Source: Labia minor (lineage: Eukaryota; Arthropoda; Insecta; Dermaptera; Spongiphoridae). Taken from it: a DNA stretch of 64,000 nucleotides. Under the pieces are notes generated by a model. It did not search any database, was not told the DNA's origin, and saw only the letters and a program-made list of their open reading frames with translations. Of the stretch, positions 44,267-57,062 are shown piece by piece. Where the stretch lies: contig OY720350.1 in assembly GCA_963082975.1 (NCBI GenBank), forward strand, positions 2,379,001 through 2,443,000. Direction: 5' to 3'. The translations under genes were made by a program, and so were the position numbers. Within the stretch, counting starts at the first letter, position 1; the number at the start of each line of letters is the position of its first letter.

Positions 44267-46082
44267 AGTAATCAGTGTAAATGAAAAATTAATAATAAAA
44301 AGTAAAATAAAATTTGACTTCTTGTCACACCATTTAAAATTATAATCATTAAAATTTGCACCTGCTATAGAAAATAATAGAAATTGTTTGATTAATTTCA
44401 TCAATATTAAGATGAGCAAGAAATTAAAAGGTTCTATGTTATTAATAGGTAGGTAGTAGTATTGTAATAATAAAATCACATGTCACTGGACGTAACGCTC
44501 GGTAAATTCGCTCGAATTCGGTAATATTCGGTTCAGTGGCTATTTCAAAAATAACAAAAATATTCTATAATTTGATTTTTATGTATTTTAAAAATAAAAA
44601 AATGATAATTGAATATACATATAAATATTTCATTCTTTTAATTCTTTTAAATTTCTTTTAAATCTGGGAAACCAGTTTAAATATAATATTGAACATTGAG
44701 AAAATATCGAAATAATAATTTCTTAATATTTAAATTTTATTTAAAAAAAAAAAAATAATAATAATAATAATAATCATAATTAAAATATTTCGTATATGAA
44801 CCAAAAGAACTGAATAAGTATTTTATTTGTTAGAATTTAATATTGGATTTAATTCCTTTATGTCTTTGTTTCAATAAGCATACGACATTCCTGAATGCCT
44901 ACTACAATATATATACGAGTATATATATATATCTGCAAAATAAATAAATCTATGTAAATATACCTATATTTTGAGAAAATTAAGATAAGTATTTGATAAA
45001 CACCCTGTATTTTTAAAATTATTATTATCAAAATGAATGTAACTTAATTAGATTAGTATAGAACGGAATTGTATAATAATATTATTATTAAAGGAAAAAT
45101 GATAATGGCTTATCTCTCAATTATCAAATCAACACAGATGATATTCTTTTTTTATTCGAGAAAAACGAAAATATTAAAGGGAAAAAAATAGTAAATTATT
45201 GTCGGGGATGAAATTAAAGAAATAATAAAAAAAAATTAATAACAGGAAATATTAAGAAAAAAAAATGATATCTCAATCAAAAATGGATTAATTTAATTAT
45301 TTTATTAGATTCTGTTTTTTAATAGAATTAAGAAAATTAAGAAAAAAAAATAAATAAATAAATAAATAAAATATAATTTGAAGATTTTGCAAATTTCTAT
45401 TGTAGAGAGTATAAAAAAGAATTAATTAATTTCAAAATTAATTTTAAATAATTATTATTATTGGAATATTTGTATGTTAATCAAAATAAAAAGTAATTAA
45501 GTATTTGGTAATAATCAAATCAAATATAATGTGAAATCAATAATATTGAAATGTTATTCTAAAAAAATCCTTACTAATGATTAATTAATTAACAAAATAT
45601 TTAATAAATAAATAAATAAAAATCAATTTATTAAATAGTTTGTAAATTGGACGTTTGTTTATATATGAACTTCTATAAATATATAAGTATATAATTATTA
45701 ATTGTATTTAAAAGAATTTAAAAAATTTGAAATTAGATTTGATTTAAGCGAGTGAGAGAGAAGAGAGAGATTGTGAATGTTTAATTTAAAATATTCATAA
45801 GATGTTGTTGTTGTTGTTGTTTTAATTTATCGATGATTGGTGAGGTTCTCCATCTAAATCTCCAATGATAGTAAATAATAAAATCGGCCTCTCTGGCAAA
45901 CGAAAATGACTCGTAAAATTCAAATTAGCCGAATGAGAACGATTAACTTGGAAATAATGGAATGGAAATATTTATATGAATAAAAAACAGAGACATAAAC
46001 ACACTGACAAACTCGACTTTTGTCAATTAAAAATTTATTTCCTATATATATTAAATATATACTATTTACATAAATCATTCAT
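43231..46082. other. AT-rich intergenic stretch
   Basis: Long A/T tracts, (TA)n at 44223-44261, (AAT)n at 44755-44773, (AAAT)n, (GTT)n at 45804-45820. A mixed segment at 45828-45975 (gattggtgaggttctccatc) has no ORF. The flanks of 44041-45010 share cagggtgttt/aaacaccctg (44058, 44997), a possible inverted end pair about 950 bp apart. Confidence 0.5.
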
Positions 46083-46693
46083 CATCCATCTGGTGAGATA
46101 GTATTGCGATCACGAAAATTTTCAATGTCGAGATTTTGATGTTTTTATACGTTTTGAAGGTTCCTGAATCATTTTCACTAAGGCTGAGAAAAATGTTTGT
46201 CTGTATGTGTGTGTGTGTATGTAGACAAGATTATGCAAAAACAGTTTCAGCTAGAATCATGTGGTATACGGGCATTAATTTGTAGTTTTCTATCAACTTT
46301 TGAGAAATGTAGCTCTTTCGGAAGGGAATCATTATCTACAACGTTTTGATTTTTTTATCCTCTGAAGTGACCGTAAAAATAAAGATTTAGGTTTGATAAT
46401 TTTTCACATGATTAAAAATTGTATAAAACTGCTATATATAGAATTTCAACTTGATTGAATTGTTAAAAGTATCAGTATTATATAATTTTTTAACACTCCA
46501 AATCTCAAACACGCGCCAACACGTGACGTGGTGCCATCAACAAAGATCCAAACACTCGCTGGTTTAATAAATATTATTTATTAATTTTAATTTATAATTT
46601 ATATAATAAATTCAATTTAATTTAAATATAATATACATATTATGTTATTTAATCCAATTCAAATTGTGAGATAGTCGAGTCAAGACACTCCAG
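46083..46693 (+). repeat. Family A, nearly complete copy (+)
   Basis: Begins atctggtgagatagtattgc (5' palindrome partly decayed) and runs through ttttgatgtttttatacgtt, the (TG)n run, ctgaagtgaccgtaaaaata, cgcgccaacacgtgacgtgg and caaattgtgagatagtcgag, to gacactccag. About 610 bp. Confidence 0.88.
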
Positions 46694-46736
46694 CTTATTT
46701 AATAATAATATTAATTATTTTTTTTTTTTTTTTCTG

Positions 46737-47345
46737 GAGTGACATCGTTGATCTTGAGATGATGTTGGAGGGCCAAACTCTCCCTATACTATTTTGAACA
46801 CTGAAGGAATGTGTGTTCAGCGTTATCGACAGCTTTGTCTCTATAGATTGAGGTGCTTTTGTCATCTTTCATGAAGTTTTTGAAAAATGATTTCTTTCTA
46901 CTCTTTTCTTTGGTATTTGCAAAGTCACCATTGAATTTGGAATTCCACATTTGGCATCTTTCTACTGCTATAGTAGAATAATTGTAATGGTGTATGGTGA
47001 TGCTGATCATCATGACATCTTCATAAGATTTTTTTCTTGGGAGATTATTCGTCTGTGTGTCGTTGTGAAGTTTGTAGACTCAGACTCGATTAATAGTTTT
47101 CTCCTGAGTTGTGTGGGACCTTCAACATTTTTCATGAGTTTACTAAGCTTTCCGCTTATTTTTGCATATTTTTTGCATAACTGCAACAACATCATCAGAG
47201 CTTTGTCGGACATTTGCAGTCGAAGAATTTCAAAGATCATGTCCATGCACATCAAATCTTTATGCCCTTCCGGATGTAATATTAAAAGAATAACAATATT
47301 CACATCAATAGTAATAAAAGATCAAATCAAGTCACCTTTGTAAAA
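46737..47345 (-). mobile_element. Non-LTR retrotransposon fragment (R1/I-like C-terminal region)
   Basis: The minus-strand frame 47303-47010 reads QMSDKALMMLLQLCKKYAKI then SGKLSKLMKNVEGPTQLRRK and LL. This is the connection region after the RT core in R1/LOA/I-group LINEs. The frame 47013-46789 ends AVDNAEHTFLQCSK, the degenerate AEHTFF-C box of the same elements. Frameshifted; the first Cys pair is absent. Confidence 0.7.
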
Positions 47346-47392
47346 GAACATTATTTTCGATACAATTTCTTTCTTGAATAATTAATTAATTA

Positions 47393-47780
47393 TTAGGTTG
47401 TTCGGTAAGTTATTTCGTCTTAAATTACATTTTTTTTTTTGAACACAACTTCACACTTAAGCCGCATAAGCAATATATTATTTTTGTAGAGCTCATATAA
47501 CAAAGTTTGTGTGTGAAAAAATTCAATGGAATCTACAAAGAAGTTTTATGGTTGATGCCCTTTTAAATAGGCAAACAATAAGCAACATTTTCGTCATATT
47601 TGATTTACTTTTGCTATTCAAGTCATTAAGAAATTAACGGATGTGTATGGAAAAGATGTTTTGACAATACGCCAGTGCAAAATTAGTTTCGGCAATTTGA
47701 ATGTCGAATATGCACCACGATAAAGACACAATAAAGACATTTGTTGATATTTTTAAAAGGGTATAACGTTTACTTCAAAT
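47393..47780 (+). mobile_element. Decayed mariner, 5' half
   Basis: Starts TTAGGTTGTTCGGTAAGTTA, the end type of the mellifera/Mos1 group. Broken frames give MESTKKFYG, QHFRHI, KKLTDVYGKDVLTIRQCKIS and EYAPR, the N-terminal helix-turn-helix region of mariner transposase. Stops interrupt it and no right TIR is seen. Confidence 0.82.
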
Positions 47781-47989
47781 GAGGAGGTTAAAAAAAAATC
47801 ATCCGGATCCGTTTTTTGCCAGCAAATATTTATTCATTATAAGTAAATTGTCTAAAATTCAAAAATCCAAAATTTATCAGGAAATGATTGAATATTTTCT
47901 AATAATTTTATTTATTTCTGTCATTTTCTTGTTTTATAAGATACAATTACAATCTATGTATAACTACATTTGTTTATTAGTATAAGAAT

Positions 47990-49032
47990 GAAAATGTAAT
48001 AACAGAAGCATCAAGGACCACACCCACTAATGCGTGGGTCGATTAATATTCTTAACAACAAGAACAACAAATAATAGTAATAATAGTAAATAAATACAAA
48101 TCAATAGGACTATGAAAGGAACATAATACATTGGATGATGCTACTGTAGAAGAAAAAGAGATATCGTCCATTATATAACAACAACAACAACAACAACAAC
48201 AATATTAATAACATGAGCGTTAAATCAAACAACTCTCTTCATTTTAGTATTTATTATAAATAGTATCCAATATACAAGAGAGAGAGAGAGAGAGAGTTAC
48301 GTAGGCGTTGTTTCTCCATTAATCAGAAATGCTTTATCATTACTCACCATTATTTATTCAAACAAAATAGTTTAAAAATAATTACTAAAATTATATATAC
48401 AACCTGGCCAATGCGACGATTTCGCACAGATATAGTAATGAATAAACGCGTAGTAAATTTATTCAAATTCAATTATTTCAAATCCTTTTTAAGTAAAAAT
48501 ATCAAGCAAAGATAAAAAGAAAAGATAAGTGATGCAAATTTAAATTATTATTTAATACACATAGAAATTTGTTGAAAGTCTGTATGCGAAAGGTTTTAAT
48601 TTATTTGAATTCAATCAGTATATGAAAATATTCATATCCAAGACGGGGTTCAGTGTATATAAGTTAACTATTTTGTTGATCACTTTGGAGTAGCATATTT
48701 TCTTTTTTTGATTTTTAAATGGTTTATCTCGTACCAGACTAATAATCAAAACACATTCTTTTATTATATGAAAATTTCTGTATAAATGTCCTCAGAAAAA
48801 TTGAACATTGTTTAAACCCTTTCAATGTTTAATTTATATCATCATAGGACATCTTACATTAGTTAAAAAAAATATTTAATAAATTTAAATAAAATGAGTT
48901 ACCTTATAAATTTTTACTACTACTATTTAGTGATATTTACAACGAATAGAAAGCAACAAAATATGTCAAGAAATAAATAATTCTATAAAATTTTTGTATA
49001 AAGAAAATAGCAATTCAATATCATCAACAAAA
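47990..49032. other. AT-rich spacer with a decayed Helitron piece
   Basis: 48575-48640 (gtctgtatgcgaaaggtttt, then ttcaatcagtatat) matches the interior of the Helitron 3' block. (AAC)n at 48177-48200 and (AG)n at 48276-48296. No gene seen. Confidence 0.5.
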
Positions 49033-49615
49033 TAAGTTGACCTGTGGCCAGGTCCGAACCGACCGACGGTTTGAAGTAAATTAATTAGCAGCTACAGAAA
49101 CAATTTCAAATAATTTTAATATATCTATTAATGTAATAACAAACAGATAGGCATACATAAATAATAAATATAAACATTTTTAATTTTATTTTATTTATAA
49201 TATATATGCAAGACCAGGCTGTGATGTCATGAAGGACTGGATGACGTCATATAATTTTAAATCAAGAAAAAACTAATAAATATGATTTTCCCGAGGATAA
49301 AACCAATACAAAGTGCATGATTTGGTGTGAAAATAACCCTTCCCTTCCTATCTTCAATCGCTAATACTACCACTTCCGGTTTCCGGATTTGCACCAAAAG
49401 TTGATCCATTCATCCCACTGATGCATTAAGTAAATATACCAAATTTCATCAAAATCGGTTGAGCCGTTCAGGCTGTACACATCTATACGGACAGACATCA
49501 TGCTAAAATTACTTTTTTCTGTTAAGAAAATGCATGATTCGTGGAGATATGTAAAAATCTCTACATGTGAAATTTGGTGTGAAAACAATACCTCCCTTCC
49601 TATCGTCGGTCGGTA
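49033..49615 (-). repeat. Family B dispersed repeat, long copy
   Basis: Same borders as 21214-21851. The first CRE palindrome is mutated (tgatgtca) and the second intact (TGACGTCA). The internal (GTCC)n array is reduced to acggacagacatca and one gtggtgatat segment is deleted. Confidence 0.82.
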
Positions 49616-50220
49616 AATATACAGAACTACATATTTTATTTTTTTTCGAGATAACCATCGTGCCCTTCTTTCTTTAGCCAATTGACGTTTTCTCTCATTT
49701 TGATTTTCGTTTTCACTCAAATTTGTAAACTGCACCATTTTCAAAATATAAATTTAAATATTACTTACTTTGTTTTAGAAAATATTAATCATTTAGGAGA
49801 AATATCCAATTTAATTTAATTTAATTTTACTTTGAATATTAGAACTTAAAATACAAATTTAAATATTATAAACATTCTTTGTTTGGAAATTTCTAGAATT
49901 ATTTTTATTTTGAGTGTCAACTTCTTTACTGAGCCATCAGAGGCGCCACATGGGTTCGGTCGGTTTTTCGCCCATAACTTTGGACCAGATCAACTTTTTT
50001 GAAATTTTCAACCTTATACCTTATTCTTGGGGCATGTCGGTTCTAATGATACCAGAACCATAGGAGTTTAAGATTGCGTAGTCGTTTAATTATATAAATA
50101 AAAAAAAAGAAAAAGTAAGCAATATGCAATAATAATAAAAAAATAAATAAAAGCAAGGTAAATAAATAAAATAAATTCTTTATTATTGTAGAATAATGTT
50201 TTTAAATTAAAAACAAATAA

Positions 50221-50253
<33 letters not shown>

Positions 50254-50461
50254 GTCTCTTATCCCAAGATGAACAAACAAGTGACTCATTTGGAGAGAGT
50301 GAAAAGTAAATGTGAAAAGTAAAATAATAAATAAATTACAGTTTACTTTTAAAAGAGAAGAAAATTTTTTCATGTGATATGTTATTAGAAGTAAAGTACT
50401 ATTATTACTATTATTAGAAATTAATATTTTCTAATTTACATTTTTTACTACATTTTTACTA
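49616..50461. other. AT-rich spacer
   Basis: A unit at 49940-50095 (gaggcgccacatgggttcgg through taggagtttaagattgcgta) has higher GC and may be a repeat, but I see no second copy. (ATT)n at 50225-50252. Confidence 0.45.
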
Positions 50462-50981
50462 CATTATCTCGCCAGAGATAGTATTGGGATCACGAAAATT
50501 TTCGATGATGTATTGATACGTTTTGAAGGTCCCTAAGTCAAGTAAGGTTGAGTGTGTGTTTGTAGACAAGATTACGCAAAAACGGTTTGAGTTTGATTAA
50601 TGAAATTTGGTATACGGACATTATTCAAAACTTGTAGTTTTCTATCCACTTTTGAGAAATGTAGCTCAACCGGAAGAGGGTCATTACCTACAACGTTTTG
50701 ATTTTCTTTTTCCTCTAAAGTGACCGTAAAAATAAAGATATATGTAGGATAATTTTTCCATATGATTAAAAATTCTATAAAACTGCTATATATAGAAATA
50801 ATTTCAGTTTGATTGAATCACTGAAAGTACCAGAATTAATTTTTTAAATTTTGACTTAAAAATGAAGGTAAAGAGGATGTTAAATTTAATTTTTAATTAA
50901 TTAATTAATCCAATTTAATTATACTTATAAATTAAATATTATATATGATAATTGATCTAATTCAAATTTGCGAGTCGAGTT
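50462..50981 (+). repeat. Family A copy
   Basis: Begins cattatctcgccagagatag, keeping the 5' palindrome. It ends tttgcgagtcgagt just before the hairpin. The cgcgccaacac block is deleted. Confidence 0.82.
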
Positions 50982-52089
50982 GTGTTTTGTTGTATGTGTC
51001 ATACTATACAATAATCTTTTTGTTATATAGAGTATTTATTTAATTTTTTTTTTTTTTTTTTTTTTAATTATTAATTTTTACTTTCCATGTTTAGGTTTTT
51101 TTTATATATTTTGAAATGAGAGATGAAGATGAAAATTGTGATGATGTTGGTAATGTGGGTGATTTATTTCGAATAACTTTGTTAACAAATTATTCTACTA
51201 TTGTCTGTGTGTGTCTATCGTTTATTTGTGCTCTCTTTCAAAATTCTAAGAGAGAGAGAGAGAGAGAGAGAGAGAGTTGAAGAGCCAGGCAGGATAAAGC
51301 AGTTCAGACTACCTACCCACCTCCCCCGTTGTGAATGATACAACAACACAGAATTATTTATTTATTTATTATTCATTGAATTGATTTATATATATATTTT
51401 AATAATTCAACAAAATTTGATTAATCAGAACAAAATTGCCTATATTTTATTATTATTATTATTATATAGTATATAATAATAATTAATTTTCTTCCAAAAT
51501 ATAAATTCGATGATAATTGTTCATCATTATTTTATTAGTAATACTATAATTACGGAAATATATAAAAAGTAAAAACCTAATTAGATTGTATAGCTTAATT
51601 ATTGATATCCCCACTTTCGTTCTCTCTCGCTCTTTTTTGCGACCCTGAAATAATTATAGTATTCAAAAGGCGATGAGCGAGTGGGAGGGTGGTTGTTTTG
51701 GGGATCGGGAGACAACAGAGAGCGAGAAAGGAAGAAGGGGAGACATTACATCAACTGAAATTATTTGAATTGTCCAAATTCTTTGGTTTTTTGTTTTTTA
51801 TTGTTTAATACAAAAGAATAAGTAAAGAAAAACAAAAGAATTTTAAGATTCGTATAAATTTATTATTATTATTATTATTAAAAAAACAATTAATAAATAA
51901 ATCATTTTATATAAATTAATAATTATAATTATTTTTTATTTATTATTATAATTAATAATTAATTACTAATTTTTTTTAAATTAAAATAAAATTTATTAAA
52001 TTATTTTTGTATATATATTTAATTAATATTAATATTAATTTATTTAGTAGTAGTTTTATGTTGAAGGGATGGATGAGGAGTAAGGAGGG
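50982..52089. other. AT-rich spacer
   Basis: Poly(T) at 51043-51065, (AG)n at 51250-51276, mixed pieces at 51280-51340 and 51600-51760 without ORFs, (ATT)n at 51860-51880. No gene seen. Confidence 0.5.
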
Positions 52090-52490
52090 GAGAGAGGGTG
52101 GAGAAGAGGAAGAATCATGATATCGCGGATGTTGATTGCTCCTGTTTCCTGTTGACAAGAAGAAAAAAGAAGAAGCTGTCGTCAGGTTGTCGTTATTGGT
52201 GTTGTTGTCGTAGCCCCATCCTATTTTGGGGTAAGTTCAAACCTGTCGGACAGGTTGTTCGGGTTGTTGTTGCTGTTATTATTATTCTTGGTCCGCCCGG
52301 GGGTAGGTGGGCCCCAACTGACAAAACTGACAACTGACATACAAAAGAGGACAACCTGCTTGTGCCGCCCGACATATACAGCTGCTGCAGTCGACAGCCG
52401 CCCCGTCGGCAGACAACAACAACAACAACATCCACACGCGGATAACGACAACAATCCAGACTACAAATAACACACCCACGAAACATTATT
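52090..52490. promoter_or_regulatory. GC-richest non-repetitive island; candidate first exon or promoter
   Basis: About 400 bases far richer in G+C than the surroundings, open on both strands in several frames (up to 97 codons). It has trinucleotide GTT/AAC runs, ctgtcggacaggt (a short palindrome at 52235-52250), CAGCTGCTGCAG at 52379, and ggtccgcccgggggtaggtg. It lacks similarity to the repeats here. Multi-frame openness follows from composition, so no CDS is called. A 5' UTR/promoter of a neighbouring gene is the simplest reading. Confidence 0.35.
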
Positions 52491-55234
52491 ATTACAGGTC
52501 AGATAATATCATTTTTAAATTTTTAATATTGATCATTCATTAGCATAATCCATTGACACCAACCTAATCACCATCTACGTATAATAACCATCAATCCATT
52601 TTTGACATGGATATATTTATTTATTTATTTATTTCAACTAATTGATGATAATAATATATAATAATGAATTCTTACTACTTATGAAATTTTTACATTTTAT
52701 TAATTAATTATTATATAACATTAATTATTTATTTTTTTCCTTCCTTTTTTGCCTATAAACGAAAGGTAAATGTATTTGAAGTATAACTACATATAACTAC
52801 ATTTAATATTAACTATTCCAAAGAGCATTGAATATTTCTACATTTCCCTGTGAAATCAATCGGGATTGATTAAAGGTTAGTACTCTGTGAAATTCCAATC
52901 AAATATTTCTTTTTTTTTTTTTTTTTTTTTGGTGTTTTCCTTCACTTTTATGTCTCTTTCTCTCTCTATTTGACACGTAAATTGGCGTTAGGGCGATTAA
53001 TCGTTCACTCACCAGAAAAGATAGTTAGATTAAAAGAAGAAAGCAAAAAAAAAGTTAAAGAAAAAAAACAAAAAAAATATAAAAAGAAAAGTGTGGGAAA
53101 ATAAGAAAAATCATTGTATTTACTAGAATCTTCATCATTGTCAGGTTAATTATTCATTTAGCTTGAGAATTTTAAATAGAAAAAAAAATCACTACACAAC
53201 AACAACAACAATCAATCAATCCATCAATCAATCAATTTAAAACAAATCAAACATACAAAATTCAATTTTATTGTTTTGTTTTTTTGATTTGCATATGAAT
53301 CAAAAAATTACATGAAATAAAACATAAAATTATTAAAATATAATATTCATTGATAAAATATCTAATTTTCCAATTATCAGTGATCAAATTTATTGGAATT
53401 CATATTTTTTTTTAATATTTCTTTCTATTCTTATACCGTTCTTCAAATAAATTTGTAATATATATTTTATAATAATAATAATAATAATAATTATTATTAT
53501 TATTTTCAAATTTATTTAACAAAATATGTTATATTATAATATTAATTGATTGATAATCTATAAACTTTAGTAGAGATAAGATGTTTAGGTGTCTTTTGAG
53601 GGAAATAATATTAATAATAATAATAATCGATTAGTATAAGAAATGAAATTTTAACATGACAGTATGTCACGTGGCAGGCAGCAATGACAGTGGTCATAGG
53701 TAGTCATAAGCATTCATGTGATGATGATGATGATGTAATATTACATCAACACAGACTCTTCTGTCTTCATCAATGGGACATTCGTAATATCTATTAGACT
53801 TTGTTAAGGTTACTTTGCTTTATTTGAGTTTGACATTTAGAAAAAAAAAAGAGAAGATCAGGGCCAAGCAGTCCAATGAGAAAGAGGAAGAGGGGGATAT
53901 TTTTTTGAGGAAGTGCAGTGCATTGTGCGTGTCTTAAACCAATTAGTCGCTGTCATTTCCAATTGGTGCTAAACTAGATAAACTAGTGTAGAAGTATATA
54001 TATATATATATATATATCTGTGTGTGTATGAGAGAGAGAGAGAGAGAGAGAGAAAAAAAAGTGGGGTAAATAAAAATTAAATATTTTCCAAACTGTTACC
54101 CTTCAAATTTGATTATTCTTTTCATTTCTATTTATATTACCTGATATAAATAAAATTTTTAAAAAATTGTTATACTCGTATAAAATGACGATATGAAGGA
54201 ACAAATAATAATTAATAAAAAAATTAATTAGATCGTTGAAAATTAATTAATAAAAGTAAAAAAAAAAAATTTTTTAAAAATGCACTCACTATAGATAGAT
54301 CGATTTAAAAAAAAATTAATAAATAAATAAATTTGTATACATTTTTCCAGTTGAAGCTGTTCAAAACCAGTTTATTGAATATAATATCTCGAATGTCTAT
54401 TTATAATACAAACTTAATCTTTTTTTTTTTTGTATAAAATGTAAAAAATAATGACATTGGCGCTAGGCTTTGTGACTGCAAAAAAAAAAAAAAAAAAAGA
54501 GTTCAGCTTCAGGTTCAGCTGTTCAATAATAATAATAATAATAATAATAATTAATTAAAGAATTATTAATAAGTAAACGTTCGAATTCTTAATTCTCTTT
54601 TCAATAACTTCATTAAGTCAACAAATTAATAAAAAAAGAAAATTAAGGAAAAAAAGGAAAAAAAAAATGTTTTTTTATAGAATTTTTTTGAAAATATTTA
54701 CAAAAGTTATATTAATAATAATAGTACAAATTAATTAATAATGAATAACACAATAATAAAATATAACAAATAAAAACAATAAATAAATTAAAGAGATTTA
54801 TGCATATAAAATTCTTATAACTCTGATTCGATGATACAAATAGATCAAATTAGGAAAAAAAATGGTTGCATAACTCTCAAGGAGACTGTTTTTGTTTGTT
54901 TTTTTAATATCTAACAAAAGTATTTATTTATTAATTAAAGATTCTTCAATATGAATTCAATCAATCAACCAATTTTGTTTTTAATAAATAAAAATTATAA
55001 CAATTAATAAAATAATTAAATTAATTAACGATTTTAAACAGAAAAAAAAATTATTATTTGCATTTATACCTTTTATATATTTTTAAATAAATAAATTCAT
55101 TAATAGAAATATTAATTATAATGAATAAATAAATAATAAATGAATGAATTTGTGAGTGAAACAGGAGAATTTTCTTATTGATATAAATTTAACGGTGGAA
55201 TTGTTAGCCGATGGTTCGCTTACTAATCGTTAAT
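52491..55234. other. AT-rich intergenic stretch
   Basis: (AAT)n, (AAC)n, poly(T) and poly(A), (TA)n at 53995-54015 followed by (AG)n at 54030-54051. Mixed-composition pieces at 53655-53830 (with gtcacgtggcaggca) and 53850-53990 have no ORF or family match. Confidence 0.5.
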
Positions 55235-55348
55235 CTTGCGGCTTACTTTGCCGTCGGTTGCACTTACACCTTCCACACTTACATACTTACGCATAATTAA
55301 TAATATAATTCAATTATGATAAATTAAGGAAAAAATATAAATAAATTG

Positions 55349-55381
<33 letters not shown>

Positions 55382-55564
55382 TATATAATTTTGAATTTTA
55401 TATAAAAACGATTTTTACTTTTAGAAAAGAAAGAATTTGAATTACTCAATATAAAATATTTTTATTTTATATATAATATAATTTTTCCTTAATTTATCAT
55501 AATTAAATTATATTTTTAATTATGCCTGTGTAAGTGCAACCGACGGCAAAGTAAGCCCCGCAAG
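55235..55564. mobile_element. Long-TIR MITE, 330 bp
   Basis: Left arm CTTGCGGCTTACTTTGCCGT then cggttgcacttacacc; right arm inverted CTTGCGGGGCTTACTTTGCC then gtcggttgcacttacaca. Pairing continues through gcataatta...tataattcaattatg and ataaattaaggaaaaa, giving arms of about 90 bp. The left arm has a ~17-base insertion (ttccacacttacatact). The centre is (AAT)n-rich with no ORF. Superfamily unknown. Confidence 0.82.
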
Positions 55565-55996
55565 GTATTGTATATACTCGTACATACATCGATGTGATAT
55601 TTAAAGGTACAGTTTAAATGTACAGTTGAGCGTGTATTATTATTAATTTATTTATTTTAGAAACTTTTTAAAAAAAAAAAAAAACACGGAAACTTCTAAT
55701 TTTCAAGATAAAACTTATAGAAATTTTAATATTAAATGACAACTTCATTCCATATTTTGGGTTGAGCATAAATTCTGATTGGTTGATTTAAATTTGTACA
55801 TAATTAATAGTAGTAGTATTATTTTATTTTTTATTTTTCTTGAAAAAAAAAATAAATTTTTTTACAAAAAATTTCCAAATGTTTGTAAAAATCACTATTT
55901 TGTTTTTAATCTATTCATTCAAATATTCTCATTGTTTCTTTTCCAAGCTAAAAGCTCATAGTTTTTTATAAATAATTGCGTTAAAATTATTTTATA
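55565..55996. other. AT-rich spacer
   Basis: Nothing identifiable between the MITE and the Helitron. Confidence 0.5.
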
Positions 55997-56310
55997 CTAG
56001 CTGCTCAGAGCGCCTTCGGCGCTCTTCACACCTAGACGGGGGCTCCGCCCCCTGTACCCCCGAGTGGTACATAGTATTTGCTTGACAGTAGTAAAAGGTT
56101 TTCATCCATTTTGTTTCAATCAGTATATTACATAAAACATAGAGATATGTAAGAATACTGTGATATAATTAACGTCAAAATTTTTCGGTCAGACAGACAA
56201 ATATAAAAAATTCTAAACTCACTTTTGGCTTCCAAAGATCATGAAAGGTCTACAAAAAATTTTAAATTCTGAGCAATGTGCAGACAAAAACCTTTTTTTA
56301 TATATATAGA
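55997..56310 (-). mobile_element. Complete non-autonomous Helitron, 314 bp
   Basis: Minus strand: A|TCTATATATATAAAAAAAGG then tttttgtctgcacattgctc. The 3' end has gagcccccgtctaggtgtga, hairpin GAGCGCCGAAGGCGCTC and tgagcagCTAG, then T. The flanking A at 55996 and T at 56311 recreate the AT target. No ORF. Confidence 0.94.
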
Positions 56311-56740
56311 TAATAATAATAAAAAACATTTTGATAAATTTAAAAAATATACCCAATTTAAAAATGTCAAAAATTTAAAATAACTTTATATCATCATATT
56401 TTAATTTTTATATATTTTCACTTCATAAAATACTAAATAATATTTTTTTTTTATTATTCAATGATAAAATTTATATATTATTATATTATGTATATTATAG
56501 AAAAGAAGAAATATTCAATTAAATAAAAAATAATTTATGATAAAAATATGATCTAATAAATATTTTATTAAATTAATTAAAATGAGAACTTTTAGAATAA
56601 ATGATTTAAATGCATTGATATTTGAATATTAGAATTTAAAATAAAAAGTGAAATATTATAATAATTCTTTAATTGGGAATCGCTATGATAATTCATTGTT
56701 TGAAATGATTCCGCTAGGGACAGTGGGCCACGCCAGGCTC
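56311..56740. other. AT-rich spacer
   Basis: Includes a short mixed piece at 56695-56745 (ccgctagggacagtgggcca). No gene seen. Confidence 0.5.
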
Positions 56741-56744
56741 TTGA

Positions 56745-57062
56745 ATGAACAACACGGAGAATTATATAAACTTTAAAAAATTAATTTCTGCGGTTATTGA
56801 TTAAATATTAATAAAATTTATAGCCTATGTTACTCTAGAGGTATATAAGAATATTGTGATGTAATTTCAAAGAAATCGGTTCAGCCAATTCTGAGTCTAT
56901 AAAATAGTAATTTTCCGGACAGAGAGACCGACAGACAGACAGACAGACATGAAAAATTCTAAAGTCACTTTTGGATTCTAGAGGTCATGAAACGCGAAGA
57001 TATGCAAAAAATTTTAAATTCTGAGCAATGTGCAGACAAAAACCTTTTTTTATATATATAGA
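56745..57062 (-). mobile_element. Helitron 5' region (family C), best copy
   Basis: Minus-strand start A|TCTATATATATAAAAAAAGG at 57062, then the gtctgcacattgctcagaat block, (GTCT)n near 56930-56948, and attggctgaaccgatttctt. The 3' hairpin/CTAG end is not found; the left border is set by loss of similarity with 60-310. Confidence 0.8.

Noticed and set aside
52193-52486. Overlapping ORFs on both strands of the GC island
   Set aside because: Open in many frames because the local composition is poor in stops; no frame shows a domain or coding preference.
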